From: Berkiella sp964496435
GTDB lineage: Bacteria > Pseudomonadota > Gammaproteobacteria > Berkiellales > Berkiellaceae
NCBI GenBank assembly: GCA_964496435.1
Contig: CAZBZP010000004.1
Coordinates: 124,001-188,000, forward strand
Length of the DNA: 64,000 nt
Reading direction: 5' to 3'
A model generated the notes under the pieces. The model ran no database searches, was not told the DNA's origin, and was given only the letters and a program-made list of their open reading frames with translations. Each line of letters starts with the position of its first letter. Position 1 is the first letter of the stretch. Below are positions 1 to 8,230 of the stretch, in pieces. Position numbers and translations under genes: made by a program.

Positions 1-1
1 T

Positions 2-373
2 TGCCGCTTTAAAGAAGGCAACAGAAACTTAAATGCTTTCATGGCAGCATTTCAACAACAAGGCATTATCGTTTCACATTCTGATAGCGCTTTATTTATT
101 GCAATGACGCAAGCTGTGGCCTTGCTGAAATTAAATGTAGAAAAACTGCTGGCAGACTTTAGACGACTAAGCGAGATCTCGCCAGAAGAAGCTTCCCGGC
201 AAGCTGTCTTGCAAGCACTGAGTCAACAACCTTTGAATAAACCCATATTTTTTTCTGTTAGTAGTATAAGTATTACTGCCGCACCACCTGGAACACCTTT
301 TACATTTGTTGATATCGATTGGTCAGAATCCCTGCATGAAAATGAAACCATCATTACGCCTACATTACCTTAA
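2..373 (+). CDS. 3' end of an unrecognised protein (5' truncated by window edge)
   Basis: The frame is open from base 2 to the TAA at 371-373, so the gene probably starts upstream of the window. An internal ATG lies at 41, but residues before it (NRNLNAF) are also open. The visible part is about 123 residues with no recognisable motif. A helical stretch rich in A, L and E is followed by a Pro/Thr-containing tail. It is convergent with the efflux gene on the minus strand and the two stop codons overlap. I do not recognise the family. Confidence is in the existence of a coding end, not in any function. Confidence 0.5.
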   Translation, partial: CRFKEGNRNLNAFMAAFQQQGIIVSHSDSALFIAMTQAVALLKLNVEKLLADFRRLSEISPEEASRQAVLQALSQQPLNKPIFFSVSSISITAAPPGTPFTFVDIDWSESLHENETIITPTLP

Positions 374-1530
374 GCAAGGATTTTTCTTGACATAATCATC
401 TGCAAAATTAGCATTGTTGCTATCGAGGTCAAAATAAACATCGCAATCCCCATAGGCATAAATTTTCCTTGATAACAAAGGCTTACTAATTCCAGCAAAA
501 CCGCTGTGAGCAACAATACAAATGCTTGCCCCAATCCAGCTGATCGACCTTTTGTATCGGGCACAACATCCAATGACAAGGGGTAAAGTATATTAATAGG
601 AAAGACAATGCCAATTGAAAAGAGAATAAGCACACTCGTTATCCATAATGGTTGATTTATGTCTAAGATTAGTAGCCCTAATATTAACATCACGCTAAGG
701 ACACAAAGTGTCAAACCAAATAGCAATAATGATTTTTGTTTATATTTGTTAAACAACATGGGGCTTAATATGCACACAAGAGCAAAAGCCAAGGACAATG
801 AGCCTTGATAATAGCCAAAGTGCTTAAGTGAAACTTTCATACCTTCCATATAAAAAATGGGGGCCATTCCCATAAACATCCAATAAGCACCAACCGGCAA
901 CGATACTCCCATAACAAGGCTTAGATAATTTTTGGATTTAATAAGCACAGCGTAGGAACGTATAGAAAAGGACAAGGTTTTATCGCCTGGCTTAGAGGGC
1001 ACTGTAAAGCAAGCTGCAATCAAACAAATAAAACCTAAAATTAACAAAATACTGAAATTCGCTCGCCAGTTAAAATAGAGGTTCACAAAACTGCCAATAA
1101 CAGGCGCAATTGCCATGGCAAGTGTTTTCACGCCATTGATAACCCCCATCACGCCTGCTTGCTTGTCACTGTCATATGCTTCAAGCAGTACAGGAAATGA
1201 AAGAATCGCCGGTGCAGATATGCCAATCCCTTGTAAAAATCGTCCCAAGAGCAAGCAGGTGAAGTTGGGTGCAAATACGCAGCAAATACTGCCCAGAACA
1301 AAAATTAGCATGCCCAACAAAAGCACATGACGACGATTAAATCGATCGCCTAAAAAACCTGCAAACAAAGAGCATACACAAAATGAGACAAAATTAAGGC
1401 TGATAGTTAATTGCACCATTGCAGGTGTTAAACTAAAAACTTGTTGTAATTCAGGGAAGCTGGGGATGAATAAATCCATCTCCATGCCGCAGAGTACTTG
1501 TATCAGTAATATAGTAATAAATTTATACAT
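370..1530 (-). CDS. MFS multidrug efflux transporter, Bcr/CflA (DHA1) type
   Basis: The 386-residue protein is almost entirely hydrophobic, with about 12 predicted membrane segments. The N-terminus carries the DHA1 hallmark MDLFIPSFPEL, followed by the MFS motif A-like loop GFLGDRFNRR between TM2 and TM3. The stretch LLLGRFLQGIGISAPAI resembles the TM4 region of Bcr/CflA drug:H+ antiporters. It is the last of three same-strand genes after a TrmB-like regulator and an ABC exporter, which suggests a regulated export locus. There is a 112-bp gap from the ABC gene and no good Shine-Dalgarno is visible before the ATG. The family is clear; the substrate cannot be read from sequence. Confidence 0.85.
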   Translation of the reverse strand: MYKFITILLIQVLCGMEMDLFIPSFPELQQVFSLTPAMVQLTISLNFVSFCVCSLFAGFLGDRFNRRHVLLLGMLIFVLGSICCVFAPNFTCLLLGRFLQGIGISAPAILSFPVLLEAYDSDKQAGVMGVINGVKTLAMAIAPVIGSFVNLYFNWRANFSILLILGFICLIAACFTVPSKPGDKTLSFSIRSYAVLIKSKNYLSLVMGVSLPVGAYWMFMGMAPIFYMEGMKVSLKHFGYYQGSLSLAFALVCILSPMLFNKYKQKSLLLFGLTLCVLSVMLILGLLILDINQPLWITSVLILFSIGIVFPINILYPLSLDVVPDTKGRSAGLGQAFVLLLTAVLLELVSLCYQGKFMPMGIAMFILTSIATMLILQMIMSRKILA

Positions 1531-1642
1531 ATTTTGTTTTCATCATGTTTCTACAGTCCTAATAAAATTCATTCAGAGTGTGTTGATGAGCTTGATTCGT
1601 CTGCATGAACCTCTCATTCCCTTAAAAATTGAGTATGCTTTT

Positions 1643-3421
1643 TTATGCATTCTCATCACCCTCATCCAGCAAGAACCCACCAACCTGACTGTTCCATAAC
1701 TTCGCATACATGCCTTTTTGAGCAAGCAATTGTTGATGTGTGCCATCTTCAACAATTTTGCCTTGATCAAATACCAAGATCCTGTCCATTTTAAGTAGCG
1801 TTGAAAGTCGATGCGCAACGACAATAACTGTTTTATTATTCATCAGCGTATTGAGACTCTCTTGAATATAACCCTCGGTCACTGAATCTAAGGCACTGGT
1901 TGCTTCATCCAGAATCAAAATGGGGGCATTCTTTAATATGGCCCGCGCAATGGAAATACGTTGCCTTTGGCCCCCTGAAAGCTTAATACCACGCTCTCCC
2001 ACCAAAGATTGATAAGCTTGAGGGCTTTGCATAATAAATTCATGGGCATGGGCAAGTTGCGCCGCCAGAAAGACTTCTTCATCTGTCGCATTTATATTGC
2101 CATAGCGGATATTTTCAAGAAGGGAACGATGAAAAAGGATGGGATCTTGAGGGATAAAGCCAATTTTATCACGCAAAGAGCGTTGTGTAACTCGACTAAT
2201 ATCTTGGCTATCAATAGTAATGATACCAGAAGAAACATCAAAAAGCCTTACAATAAGATTTACGAACGTGGTTTTGCCACTGCCGGAGTAACCTACTAAA
2301 CCAACACGTTGGCCACCTTCAATAATCACCGATTTGTTTTCAAAGATATTGCGTTGCTCTTTATATTGGAAGGTAACATCCTTAAATCCAATCTGGCCGA
2401 CTCTCACTTTGAGTTCACAGGCATCTGATTTATCTTGAACCTCAAGCGGTGTCATCAGCATCTTTAAGCTCTGATTAGAGCGCCCTACCAAATCAATAAG
2501 TCTAATCACCTGTTCAGTGCCATACCAGACACCTTCTGTTACATAAAGCGATAAACCCAAGATAAAAGCAAAATCACCTACAGAAACAAGATTTTGCATT
2601 TTCAGGAAAAATAAAACATAAAGGAGTACGCCGATCAATAGGGTTATTGAAATACTTTGTATCAAAGAAAGTTTTAGATAGAACCACTCTTTGCGTTGAT
2701 ATTTATTAAGGGCATCATCTAAAAAGGTATTTAAATATTGAAGCTCATATTTTTCTCTGGCAAAAAGTCTAACATTATTTGAGTTTGAAACACTGTCAGT
2801 AATTTTGCCGTTTAAAAGTGCATGACTCATGGCAAGATCATCAGCATAAGTCATAATTTTTGTTGAAAAAACCAAACTGATGAAGACAAAAACAATGACC
2901 CACAGCGCCAATGCCAATCCAAAATAAGGATTAATCAAGAATAAGGATATAACAGCCAATAGCACTTGCGTGCTTTGACGTATAAGAAAAGGCACAAGAT
3001 AAGAAATAATATTAAAGATATTATCGGCAAGGGTGCTGATGTTATTTGATATTGTCCCTGAAAAATTATCCTGAAAATATCTGAATGCATGCTTTTCGGT
3101 GAAGCCAAACATTTCGTGAATAATTTGATTCTGAATTTTAGCGCTTGCCTTGATATTGGCAAATTGGATCCCGCGCCAACATAAATTATGCGCCTCATAG
3201 TTAAGCAAAAAGCAAAGCGCAGGAATTCCTAAGGTTGCAAATAAATCAGCATTCTGTCCTAGAGTAGAAATTGAATCAATTATTACTTTAGTTAAATAAG
3301 CATTAATAGTCGAGTAACAACCACTGGCCATTCCCAATAGGATAAGCGCGCCAATTGCAAAGGGATGCGGCTTGAGAAAGTGAATGATAAATTTAAAAAG
3401 AGAGTTTGAAGGAATATTCAT
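1643..3421 (-). CDS. ABC exporter, fused permease-ATPase (MsbA/ATM-like half transporter)
   Basis: The protein is about 592 residues in the standard half-transporter order: a six-helix membrane domain (roughly residues 20-310), then a nucleotide-binding domain. Walker A GYSGSGKTT is near residue 376, signature LSGGQRQR near 480, Walker B ILILDEATSALD, and the H-loop is in VVAHRLST. All catalytic motifs are intact. I place the start at the ATG that forms an ATGA overlap with the stop of the upstream regulator gene. An in-frame ATG four codons earlier (3433) is possible. The overlap implies translational coupling with the regulator. It acts in the inner membrane, probably as a homodimer; cargo unknown. 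Confidence 0.88.
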   Translation of the reverse strand: MNIPSNSLFKFIIHFLKPHPFAIGALILLGMASGCYSTINAYLTKVIIDSISTLGQNADLFATLGIPALCFLLNYEAHNLCWRGIQFANIKASAKIQNQIIHEMFGFTEKHAFRYFQDNFSGTISNNISTLADNIFNIISYLVPFLIRQSTQVLLAVISLFLINPYFGLALALWVIVFVFISLVFSTKIMTYADDLAMSHALLNGKITDSVSNSNNVRLFAREKYELQYLNTFLDDALNKYQRKEWFYLKLSLIQSISITLLIGVLLYVLFFLKMQNLVSVGDFAFILGLSLYVTEGVWYGTEQVIRLIDLVGRSNQSLKMLMTPLEVQDKSDACELKVRVGQIGFKDVTFQYKEQRNIFENKSVIIEGGQRVGLVGYSGSGKTTFVNLIVRLFDVSSGIITIDSQDISRVTQRSLRDKIGFIPQDPILFHRSLLENIRYGNINATDEEVFLAAQLAHAHEFIMQSPQAYQSLVGERGIKLSGGQRQRISIARAILKNAPILILDEATSALDSVTEGYIQESLNTLMNNKTVIVVAHRLSTLLKMDRILVFDQGKIVEDGTHQQLLAQKGMYAKLWNSQVGGFLLDEGDENA

Positions 3422-4158
3422 ATTAATTCCCATATCGTGTGAAACAATGCTCTGTTCATCGCAGCTACATTCCGATTATCTATCACTATCGCCAATAAAG
3501 GTTCGATGGTTTGAACGATAATCACTTTTTCAGGCAGGATAACCATATTGGTGTTTAATTCAATTTTCTTAGGTAAGAGCTTTATTTTTTCATGATGCTT
3601 AACGTCACTTTGTTGATACTTTCTGGCATGCGATGTATCTTGCAAAATCATTTTAATCGTTAAGTTTATCTGGGCACGTCTTTTAATAAACTCTTCGAAA
3701 TAAAGCGGATCTAAGGCATACCATTTTTGCTGATCTGAAATTACTAAATATTCATCACCAGCAGATATATTATCAAACATATGATCATAGAGTAATTTTA
3801 TGCTGCTGATCCCCTGATAAACCTTGATAGCATTATGTGATGGTGTTGAATGCAAATAATTTTGCATTAACTGCGGCATAGCTTCATTAAGAGCTTGCTT
3901 TTTTTGTTCATAGAGCTGCATTAGATTTTGCGGGGATTGTGGCACAAACATTTTTCGGGTGCCTTTTATCTCTACATGGAGCAAACCTTTGTCGATAAGC
4001 GTGTCTATACATCCATAAACAGTTGCGCGTTTTATCTCACTTTCATAAGATAATTGCTGTGCCGTTGCAGGCCCTAGTTTGAGTGCTGAATAGTACAATT
4101 GGGCTTCTTTAGGGCTTAATCCAAACTCAGTTAATTTTGTAATGCTTAGTTTTTTCAT
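3418..4158 (-). CDS. TrmB-family transcriptional regulator
   Basis: The product is 246 residues from the ATG at 4158, which has AGGA five bases upstream; an in-frame upstream ATG at 4245 lacks such support. The N-terminal winged helix-turn-helix (LTEFGLSPKEAQLYYSAL then IKRATVYGCIDTLIDKGLL) is typical of TrmB proteins. It is followed by a short coiled region and a C-terminal effector-binding-like domain with IKVYQGISSIKLLYDHMF, similar to the PLD-like sensor part of TrmB. TrmB proteins are best known from archaea as sugar-responsive regulators but occur in bacteria. Its gene heads an operon with two exporters, and a palindrome in its upstream region may be its operator. Confidence 0.75.
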   Translation of the reverse strand: MKKLSITKLTEFGLSPKEAQLYYSALKLGPATAQQLSYESEIKRATVYGCIDTLIDKGLLHVEIKGTRKMFVPQSPQNLMQLYEQKKQALNEAMPQLMQNYLHSTPSHNAIKVYQGISSIKLLYDHMFDNISAGDEYLVISDQQKWYALDPLYFEEFIKRRAQINLTIKMILQDTSHARKYQQSDVKHHEKIKLLPKKIELNTNMVILPEKVIIVQTIEPLLAIVIDNRNVAAMNRALFHTIWELI

Positions 4159-4174
4159 TGAAGTCCTAAAAATG

Positions 4175-4193
4175 TTGTCCGTTTTGCCGACAA
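4175..4193. promoter_or_regulatory. Candidate operator palindrome TTGTC-N9-GACAA
   Basis: TTGTC at 4175-4179 and GACAA at 4189-4193 form perfect five-base arms. They lie 16 bp upstream of the regulator start and inside the divergent promoter region. The position would suit autoregulation by the TrmB-like protein. The arms are short, so chance is possible. Confidence 0.35.
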
Positions 4194-4201
4194 AAATGTG
4201 C

Positions 4202-4230
4202 TTTGCACCCCTATTATCATTATCTATACT
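4202..4230 (+). promoter_or_regulatory. Candidate sigma-70 promoter for the TauE/SafE permease
   Basis: TTTGCA (4202-4207) and TATACT (4225-4230) are separated by 17 bp. The predicted transcription start is about 30 bp before the ATG at 4266. Both hexamers are close to consensus. Confidence 0.5.
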
Positions 4231-4265
4231 TAGGTCACTATTCAAGTGAATTTGAAGCCCTTTTT

Positions 4266-5087
4266 ATGTTGAGCTTTCTCTTAATTTGTTTTATTTGTGG
4301 TGCTTTTGGGGCAATCCTTCAAGGCATCATTGGTATTGGCACCGGCATTATTATCGTCCCTTTGCTTACTTTGATGCTACCGCATTATGGTTATGCGCCA
4401 ACAGCTGCAATGCATATTGCATTGGCAACCTCTATGGCGGCAATTGCCATTAACTCCTTGAGTGCGCTGTATAGCCATCAACGTCGAGGCAATATTCAGT
4501 GGGATCTCTTTAACAAGGTAATTTTATTTTGTATTGTTGGCGCAGGTATCGGCGCCATGCTTGCCAGTAACATAAATGCTTATTACTTAGAAGCTTTTTA
4601 TGGCCTCTTTTTACTCTGGGTCTCATGGGTGATGATGAAAGGTGCAAGCAATGAACAATCTGTTGATACAATACCTCAATTATCAAGAAGAAAACTTGCC
4701 ACAGGCGGTTTTGGTATTGGCTTATTTGCAAGTTTGAGCGGATCTGGCGGGGGCATTTTAATGGTGCCATTTTTGAATAAGTTAAATGTCAATATTCGCT
4801 ATGCTGTAGGCACTTCAACTTTGATAGGCATGCCCATATCCCTTATTGGCGCTAGCACCTACACAACCTTAGGCGCAAGCAAAGTAGATATGCCTTATAT
4901 TGTGGGCTATTTGCACTGGCCTGCACTATTAACTTTTTCGATTGCAGGGCTCCTTTTTGCTCCCATTGGGGTGCGGCTTGCAACCCATTTACCTACCCAT
5001 ATTGTGCGTAGACTCTTTGCAGCGTGTATTATCCTTGTTGCCTTAAAAATGCTATGGCATTTACTTTCAACACAAACGCTTACCTAA
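4266..5087 (+). CDS. TauE/SafE-family sulfite/organosulfur permease
   Basis: The product is 273 residues from ATG 4266. A TTG at 4203 would extend it, but those codons overlap the promoter hexamers. Two homologous hydrophobic halves are visible: GIGIGTGIIIVPLL near the N-terminus and SGSGGGILMVPFLN in the second half. This is the internal duplication expected of TauE/SafE (DUF81) proteins. About eight membrane segments are predicted. Family members export sulfite, sulfoacetate or related anions, but most are uncharacterised. It is divergent from the TrmB-like regulator and its 3' end overlaps the convergent Mpo1-like gene by 4 bp. Confidence 0.82.
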   Translation: MLSFLLICFICGAFGAILQGIIGIGTGIIIVPLLTLMLPHYGYAPTAAMHIALATSMAAIAINSLSALYSHQRRGNIQWDLFNKVILFCIVGAGIGAMLASNINAYYLEAFYGLFLLWVSWVMMKGASNEQSVDTIPQLSRRKLATGGFGIGLFASLSGSGGGILMVPFLNKLNVNIRYAVGTSTLIGMPISLIGASTYTTLGASKVDMPYIVGYLHWPALLTFSIAGLLFAPIGVRLATHLPTHIVRRLFAACIILVALKMLWHLLSTQTLT

Positions 5088-5566
5088 TAGGATAGGCCTA
5101 TTTTTTTGTAGAGCCGAGCCAAAATCCAAGCAGGGCCTATCAGAAGAAATTGCAAATCTGTTAAAAACGCAGGTTTGCGCCCTTCAATTTTATGTCCAAT
5201 AAATTGACCAATCCAAGAAAGAATGAAAATTACCACACTTAGCATAAGGATGGAATAATGCATTTTTTCTAAAAGAAACAATATACTCAACATTATTAGC
5301 GATATCACACACATCCCTACCGCCATTTTAAATGACAATCTAAGATAATAAAGCAAAGCCAAGATAAAAATGATACTCGCGCCATTTACTAAACTAATCC
5401 CATCTACTTTGACATGAGAAATTAGGGGTGTTGGCAAAGGTATGACCCACAATAAACCCAACACACTAAACATAATTAGGGGAACACAAATTTCATGAAT
5501 AAGGATATTGGTAGGGTTCTGATGGAAGGTGCCATAGGTATCAAGCCAATCGTGTAGGGTCTTCAT
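5084..5566 (-). CDS. Mpo1-like (DUF962) membrane protein, putative 2-hydroxy fatty acid dioxygenase
   Basis: The product is 160 residues with four or five membrane helices. The family signature is clear: WLDTYGTFHQNPTNILIHE near the N-terminus supplies the conserved His, Asn and His. The C-terminal half has QFIGHKIEGRKPAF. Yeast Mpo1 is an iron-dependent dioxygenase acting in alpha-oxidation of 2-hydroxy fatty acids; bacterial relatives are untested. The gene stands alone between convergent and same-strand neighbours. The family call is strong; the activity is inferred from Mpo1. Confidence 0.82.
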   Translation of the reverse strand: MKTLHDWLDTYGTFHQNPTNILIHEICVPLIMFSVLGLLWVIPLPTPLISHVKVDGISLVNGASIIFILALLYYLRLSFKMAVGMCVISLIMLSILFLLEKMHYSILMLSVVIFILSWIGQFIGHKIEGRKPAFLTDLQFLLIGPAWILARLYKKIGLSY

Positions 5567-5641
5567 AAACGCCTCTCAAAGTCTTGCTCCTCTTCTTATC
5601 ATATAAAAGAAGAGGTTCAGCTGACAATCCTTGAGGGCATA

Positions 5642-5827
5642 TCATCCCTTTTTCTTTTTATCTTTCTTATATATGGTCAATGCAAGGAATATGAGAAAGA
5701 GCCCAAGGAAAACAAAAAAACAAATTTTCGCAACGAGCAATGCCACACCCACGAGTGTTTTGGCAAGAAATCCAAGGACTAAGGCAGCTAGTGTTAGCAG
5801 CAGAAAGATAACGGCATATTTAATCAT
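5642..5827 (-). CDS. DUF1328-like small membrane protein
   Basis: I start this 61-residue protein at the ATG at 5827, which has TTGGGG six bases upstream. An upstream in-frame ATG at 5848 lacks such a site. Two hydrophobic helices rich in A, L and F (MIKYAVIFLLLTLAALVLGF and ICFFVFLGLFLIFLAL) are followed by a lysine-rich tail (KKDKKKKG). The pattern resembles the DUF1328/YtjA family of about 55-residue inner-membrane proteins of unknown role, often stress-induced in enterobacteria. Confidence 0.6.
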   Translation of the reverse strand: MIKYAVIFLLLTLAALVLGFLAKTLVGVALLVAKICFFVFLGLFLIFLALTIYKKDKKKKG

Positions 5828-6124
5828 ATTAACCCCAAGCCTGTTCATAAATACGGCTAGATTTTCATTTGATCTTGCTTATACCATAGCATTATAGGAA
5901 AGCTTCCTTTTCTAAGGTCATCATTTTAAGCAAAATCAGAAAAGTCTCTTTGAAAATCTTTGCTTCTAGGCTCAAATACTGTAAATTTATCATCGAATAT
6001 AAATCAGTCATTATGGATGTTTCAAAAGATATGTCATCCGCTATGCTACTTGCGGACATACCAAAGGCTGTCATATTTAATAACATGTATACTGAAATTC
6101 AAGATGATAGCAAAGAATAAACTT
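5828..6124. other. Intergenic region without a supported gene
   Basis: About 300 bp lie between the DUF1328-like gene and the secreted hydrolase. Short open frames exist on both strands (for example a 64-codon minus frame ending at 5892), but none has a convincing ribosome-binding site or recognisable product. I see no strong hairpin here. Confidence 0.4.
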
Positions 6125-6976
6125 ATGAAAAAAATCCGTCGCAACATTCAATTCAGTATATTCCTGGCTCTTTTTGGTCTTATTCAAAATGTTGCTGCAC
6201 AAATAAAGGAGATCCCTTTACAAGACCAAAGCTGTAACGTGGACTACCAAACCACAATCAATAGCATAAATAACAATTGCTTACGTTTAGTTACAACGGA
6301 TACGCTTAGCAATCCCGAAGAATTGATTATTTATCTTCATGGTGATTATGGGGTGGGTGGCGCAAGCTATATGAGCACCTTAGGCGCGCAATTTAAGAAC
6401 CCATCAAGACTTAATGTTGCGCTCATTAGGCCTGGTTACTTTGATGATGAAGGAAATTTTTCAACAGGCAATAACCTGGGTGTAACAACCACAAACATTT
6501 CAGGAAGACTTGATAATTATACCTTAGAAAATATAGATATTATTGGCAATGCGATAATCAATCTTAAAAATCATTATAAACCTAAACGTTTAATATTGAT
6601 TGGTCATTCCGGCGGTGCTGCTATCGCTGCTTTGATACTGAATAATTACCCACAACTTGCAAACGGTGCCTTGCTGATTAATTGTCCTTGTGATGTCAGA
6701 CAATTCAGGCCGGACTGGAAAAAGAGCTTATCACCCATACAACACGTTTCACAGGTAAGTAACACAGCCGTGATTCATGTGCTTTCTGGCGCTTTAGATG
6801 ATGTTGTTATGCCAGAGATGGGTAAATTATATGCACAACAATTAAACCAAAAGGGCATACCTGCAAAATTCTATTTAGGGCTAGGTATGGGCCATAACCT
6901 AAAAGATAAAGAAAGCGCCCTCGTGCTTGAAAGCATGAAATCCCTCCAAGAAGAACTTAATAAAGCCACTCCCTAA
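6125..6976 (+). CDS. Secreted alpha/beta-hydrolase
   Basis: I start at ATG 6125 because it begins a clean signal peptide: MKKIRR, a hydrophobic core, then AAQ as a likely cleavage site near residue 26. The mature part has the alpha/beta-hydrolase order. An oxyanion-type HGDYG loop is followed by a nucleophile elbow GHSGG with Ser162, a late Asp in SGALDDVV and a His in GMGHNL. The first region also holds two cysteines that could form a disulfide after export. The frame is open upstream to 5960, but those residues look non-coding. Substrate unknown; esterase or peptidase-like activity is plausible. Confidence 0.75.
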   Translation: MKKIRRNIQFSIFLALFGLIQNVAAQIKEIPLQDQSCNVDYQTTINSINNNCLRLVTTDTLSNPEELIIYLHGDYGVGGASYMSTLGAQFKNPSRLNVALIRPGYFDDEGNFSTGNNLGVTTTNISGRLDNYTLENIDIIGNAIINLKNHYKPKRLILIGHSGGAAIAALILNNYPQLANGALLINCPCDVRQFRPDWKKSLSPIQHVSQVSNTAVIHVLSGALDDVVMPEMGKLYAQQLNQKGIPAKFYLGLGMGHNLKDKESALVLESMKSLQEELNKATP

Positions 6977-7010
6977 ATGGACTTGCTCCCTATCCTAAGC
7001 TATTTGTTAA

Positions 7011-7027
7011 TTGATGGCGTACATCAA
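7011..7027. promoter_or_regulatory. Palindrome TTGATG-N5-CATCAA upstream of the ATP-grasp operon
   Basis: Perfect six-base arms at 7011-7016 and 7022-7027 lie about 40 bp before the first operon gene. They abut a TATATT (7029-7034) that could serve as a -10 box. This is a plausible operator, not proven. Confidence 0.35.
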
Positions 7028-7068
7028 GTTATATTCGGCTAGCTAAATTAGTTTGTGGGATTGGAGAA

Positions 7069-8193
7069 ATGGATTCAAATACGCTTCTTTATTATAGAAG
7101 TGCCTTAAAATTAAAATTACCAGCCGTTGAGTGCAGCGCCATAAATGGAATGATAATTACGCTAGGAAAGCGTAATTATTTTTTTTATGATTATGCGACG
7201 CCCTGGAACAATAGTTCCTCAATTTATATTAGTCTTAATAAATATATTTCTAATAGTCTTATGCGCGAAGCAGGTATACCCATACCAAAATCAACAACGC
7301 TTGCGGCAAGTGAATTCAGTTATGATGAGCTTTTAAGCGCTACTTCTGAATTAAAATTTCCTTTAGTGCTAAAACCTTTTCTGTGGAGTGCCAAAGGAAG
7401 GGATGTGATTTGCAATATCCCAACTATGGCAAAGCTTTACACCATCTGCGAACAAATGCTCAAATTATATCCTTTCTTGATGCTTGAAGAATATCATGGA
7501 GATCTGCAAGATTATCGTGTGCTTGTCTTTAAGAATCAAATTTTAGCTGTCGTAGCCAGATACCCAGCCTTTGTTATAGGAAATGGTAGGGATACAATAA
7601 AAAAATTAGTAGAAGATAAAAATGAGTTAAGAGCTAAAACCAGTGATGTTTTAAAACCCATCGTTCTTGGATATGAAGCAAACTTTTGCTTAGAAAACCA
7701 AAATTTAACCCTTCAAAGCATTCCAGAAAAAGATCAACGTGTGCAAATGGGTTATACCTGCAATGCATCAGTCGGTGGAGAAAGCGAATCCATACCTTTG
7801 ACAATGTGTGATGAAAATAAAAAATTATTTTTAAAAGCAGCCTCCGTTTTGAGTCTTACTCTTGTGGGCTTTGATATCGCTTGCAAAAATTTAGCGATTC
7901 CGCTTGGCAAGGATAATGGCATATTCATAGAGGCAAATAAAAGTCCCAGTATGCGCATACATGAAGAAGAGATTAGCGGGCCGCCTCAGTACGTCTCGAT
8001 GAATATATTAAGAGCTTTAATTTACAAACACCCTATTTCCTATAGCTTTCATTTACTCAAGCTTTATAAATATCGTGTGTCTATTTTCGCGGCTCTTCTC
8101 ATTGGCATCTTCTTGGCATCACACCTTCTACATAGCATGGACATAACTTCCCCAATAGACTATTTGTTAAAAGTGATAGCCGAAGGCCTGTAA
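7069..8193 (+). CDS. ATP-grasp ligase with C-terminal membrane anchor (copy 1)
   Basis: The product is 374 residues. The ATP-grasp fold resembles cyanophycin synthetase/glutathione-synthetase-type ligases: the ATP-binding lysine in LVLKPF (K102), the hinge MLEEYHG (E140-E141), the DYR motif (D148-Y149-R150), a CphA-like GNGRDTIKKL (171-180), and a metal-binding end FIEANKSPSM (287-295). No Mur ligase domain follows, unlike cyanophycin synthetase. Instead a hydrophobic helix spans roughly 337-355 and would anchor the enzyme to the membrane. Such enzymes join a carboxylate to an amine through an acyl-phosphate. It is first in a seven-gene run and is followed 37 bp later by a diverged paralogue. 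Confidence 0.75.
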   Translation: MDSNTLLYYRSALKLKLPAVECSAINGMIITLGKRNYFFYDYATPWNNSSSIYISLNKYISNSLMREAGIPIPKSTTLAASEFSYDELLSATSELKFPLVLKPFLWSAKGRDVICNIPTMAKLYTICEQMLKLYPFLMLEEYHGDLQDYRVLVFKNQILAVVARYPAFVIGNGRDTIKKLVEDKNELRAKTSDVLKPIVLGYEANFCLENQNLTLQSIPEKDQRVQMGYTCNASVGGESESIPLTMCDENKKLFLKAASVLSLTLVGFDIACKNLAIPLGKDNGIFIEANKSPSMRIHEEEISGPPQYVSMNILRALIYKHPISYSFHLLKLYKYRVSIFAALLIGIFLASHLLHSMDITSPIDYLLKVIAEGL

Positions 8194-8195
8194 TT

Positions 8196-8211
8196 ATTTA
8201 GCATGCTAAAT
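8196..8211. repeat. Perfect 16-bp palindrome between the ATP-grasp paralogues
   Basis: ATTTAGCATGCTAAAT is perfectly self-complementary. It fills half of the 37-bp spacer between the two ATP-grasp genes. It could be a protein-binding site, or a weak hairpin that tunes translation of the second gene. Confidence 0.4.
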
Positions 8212-8230
8212 TCAAGCATTGGAATGACAA

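Noticed and set aside
5892..6086. 64-codon minus-strand open frame upstream of the secreted hydrolase
   Set aside because: It has no Shine-Dalgarno and sits where the hydrolase promoter should be.
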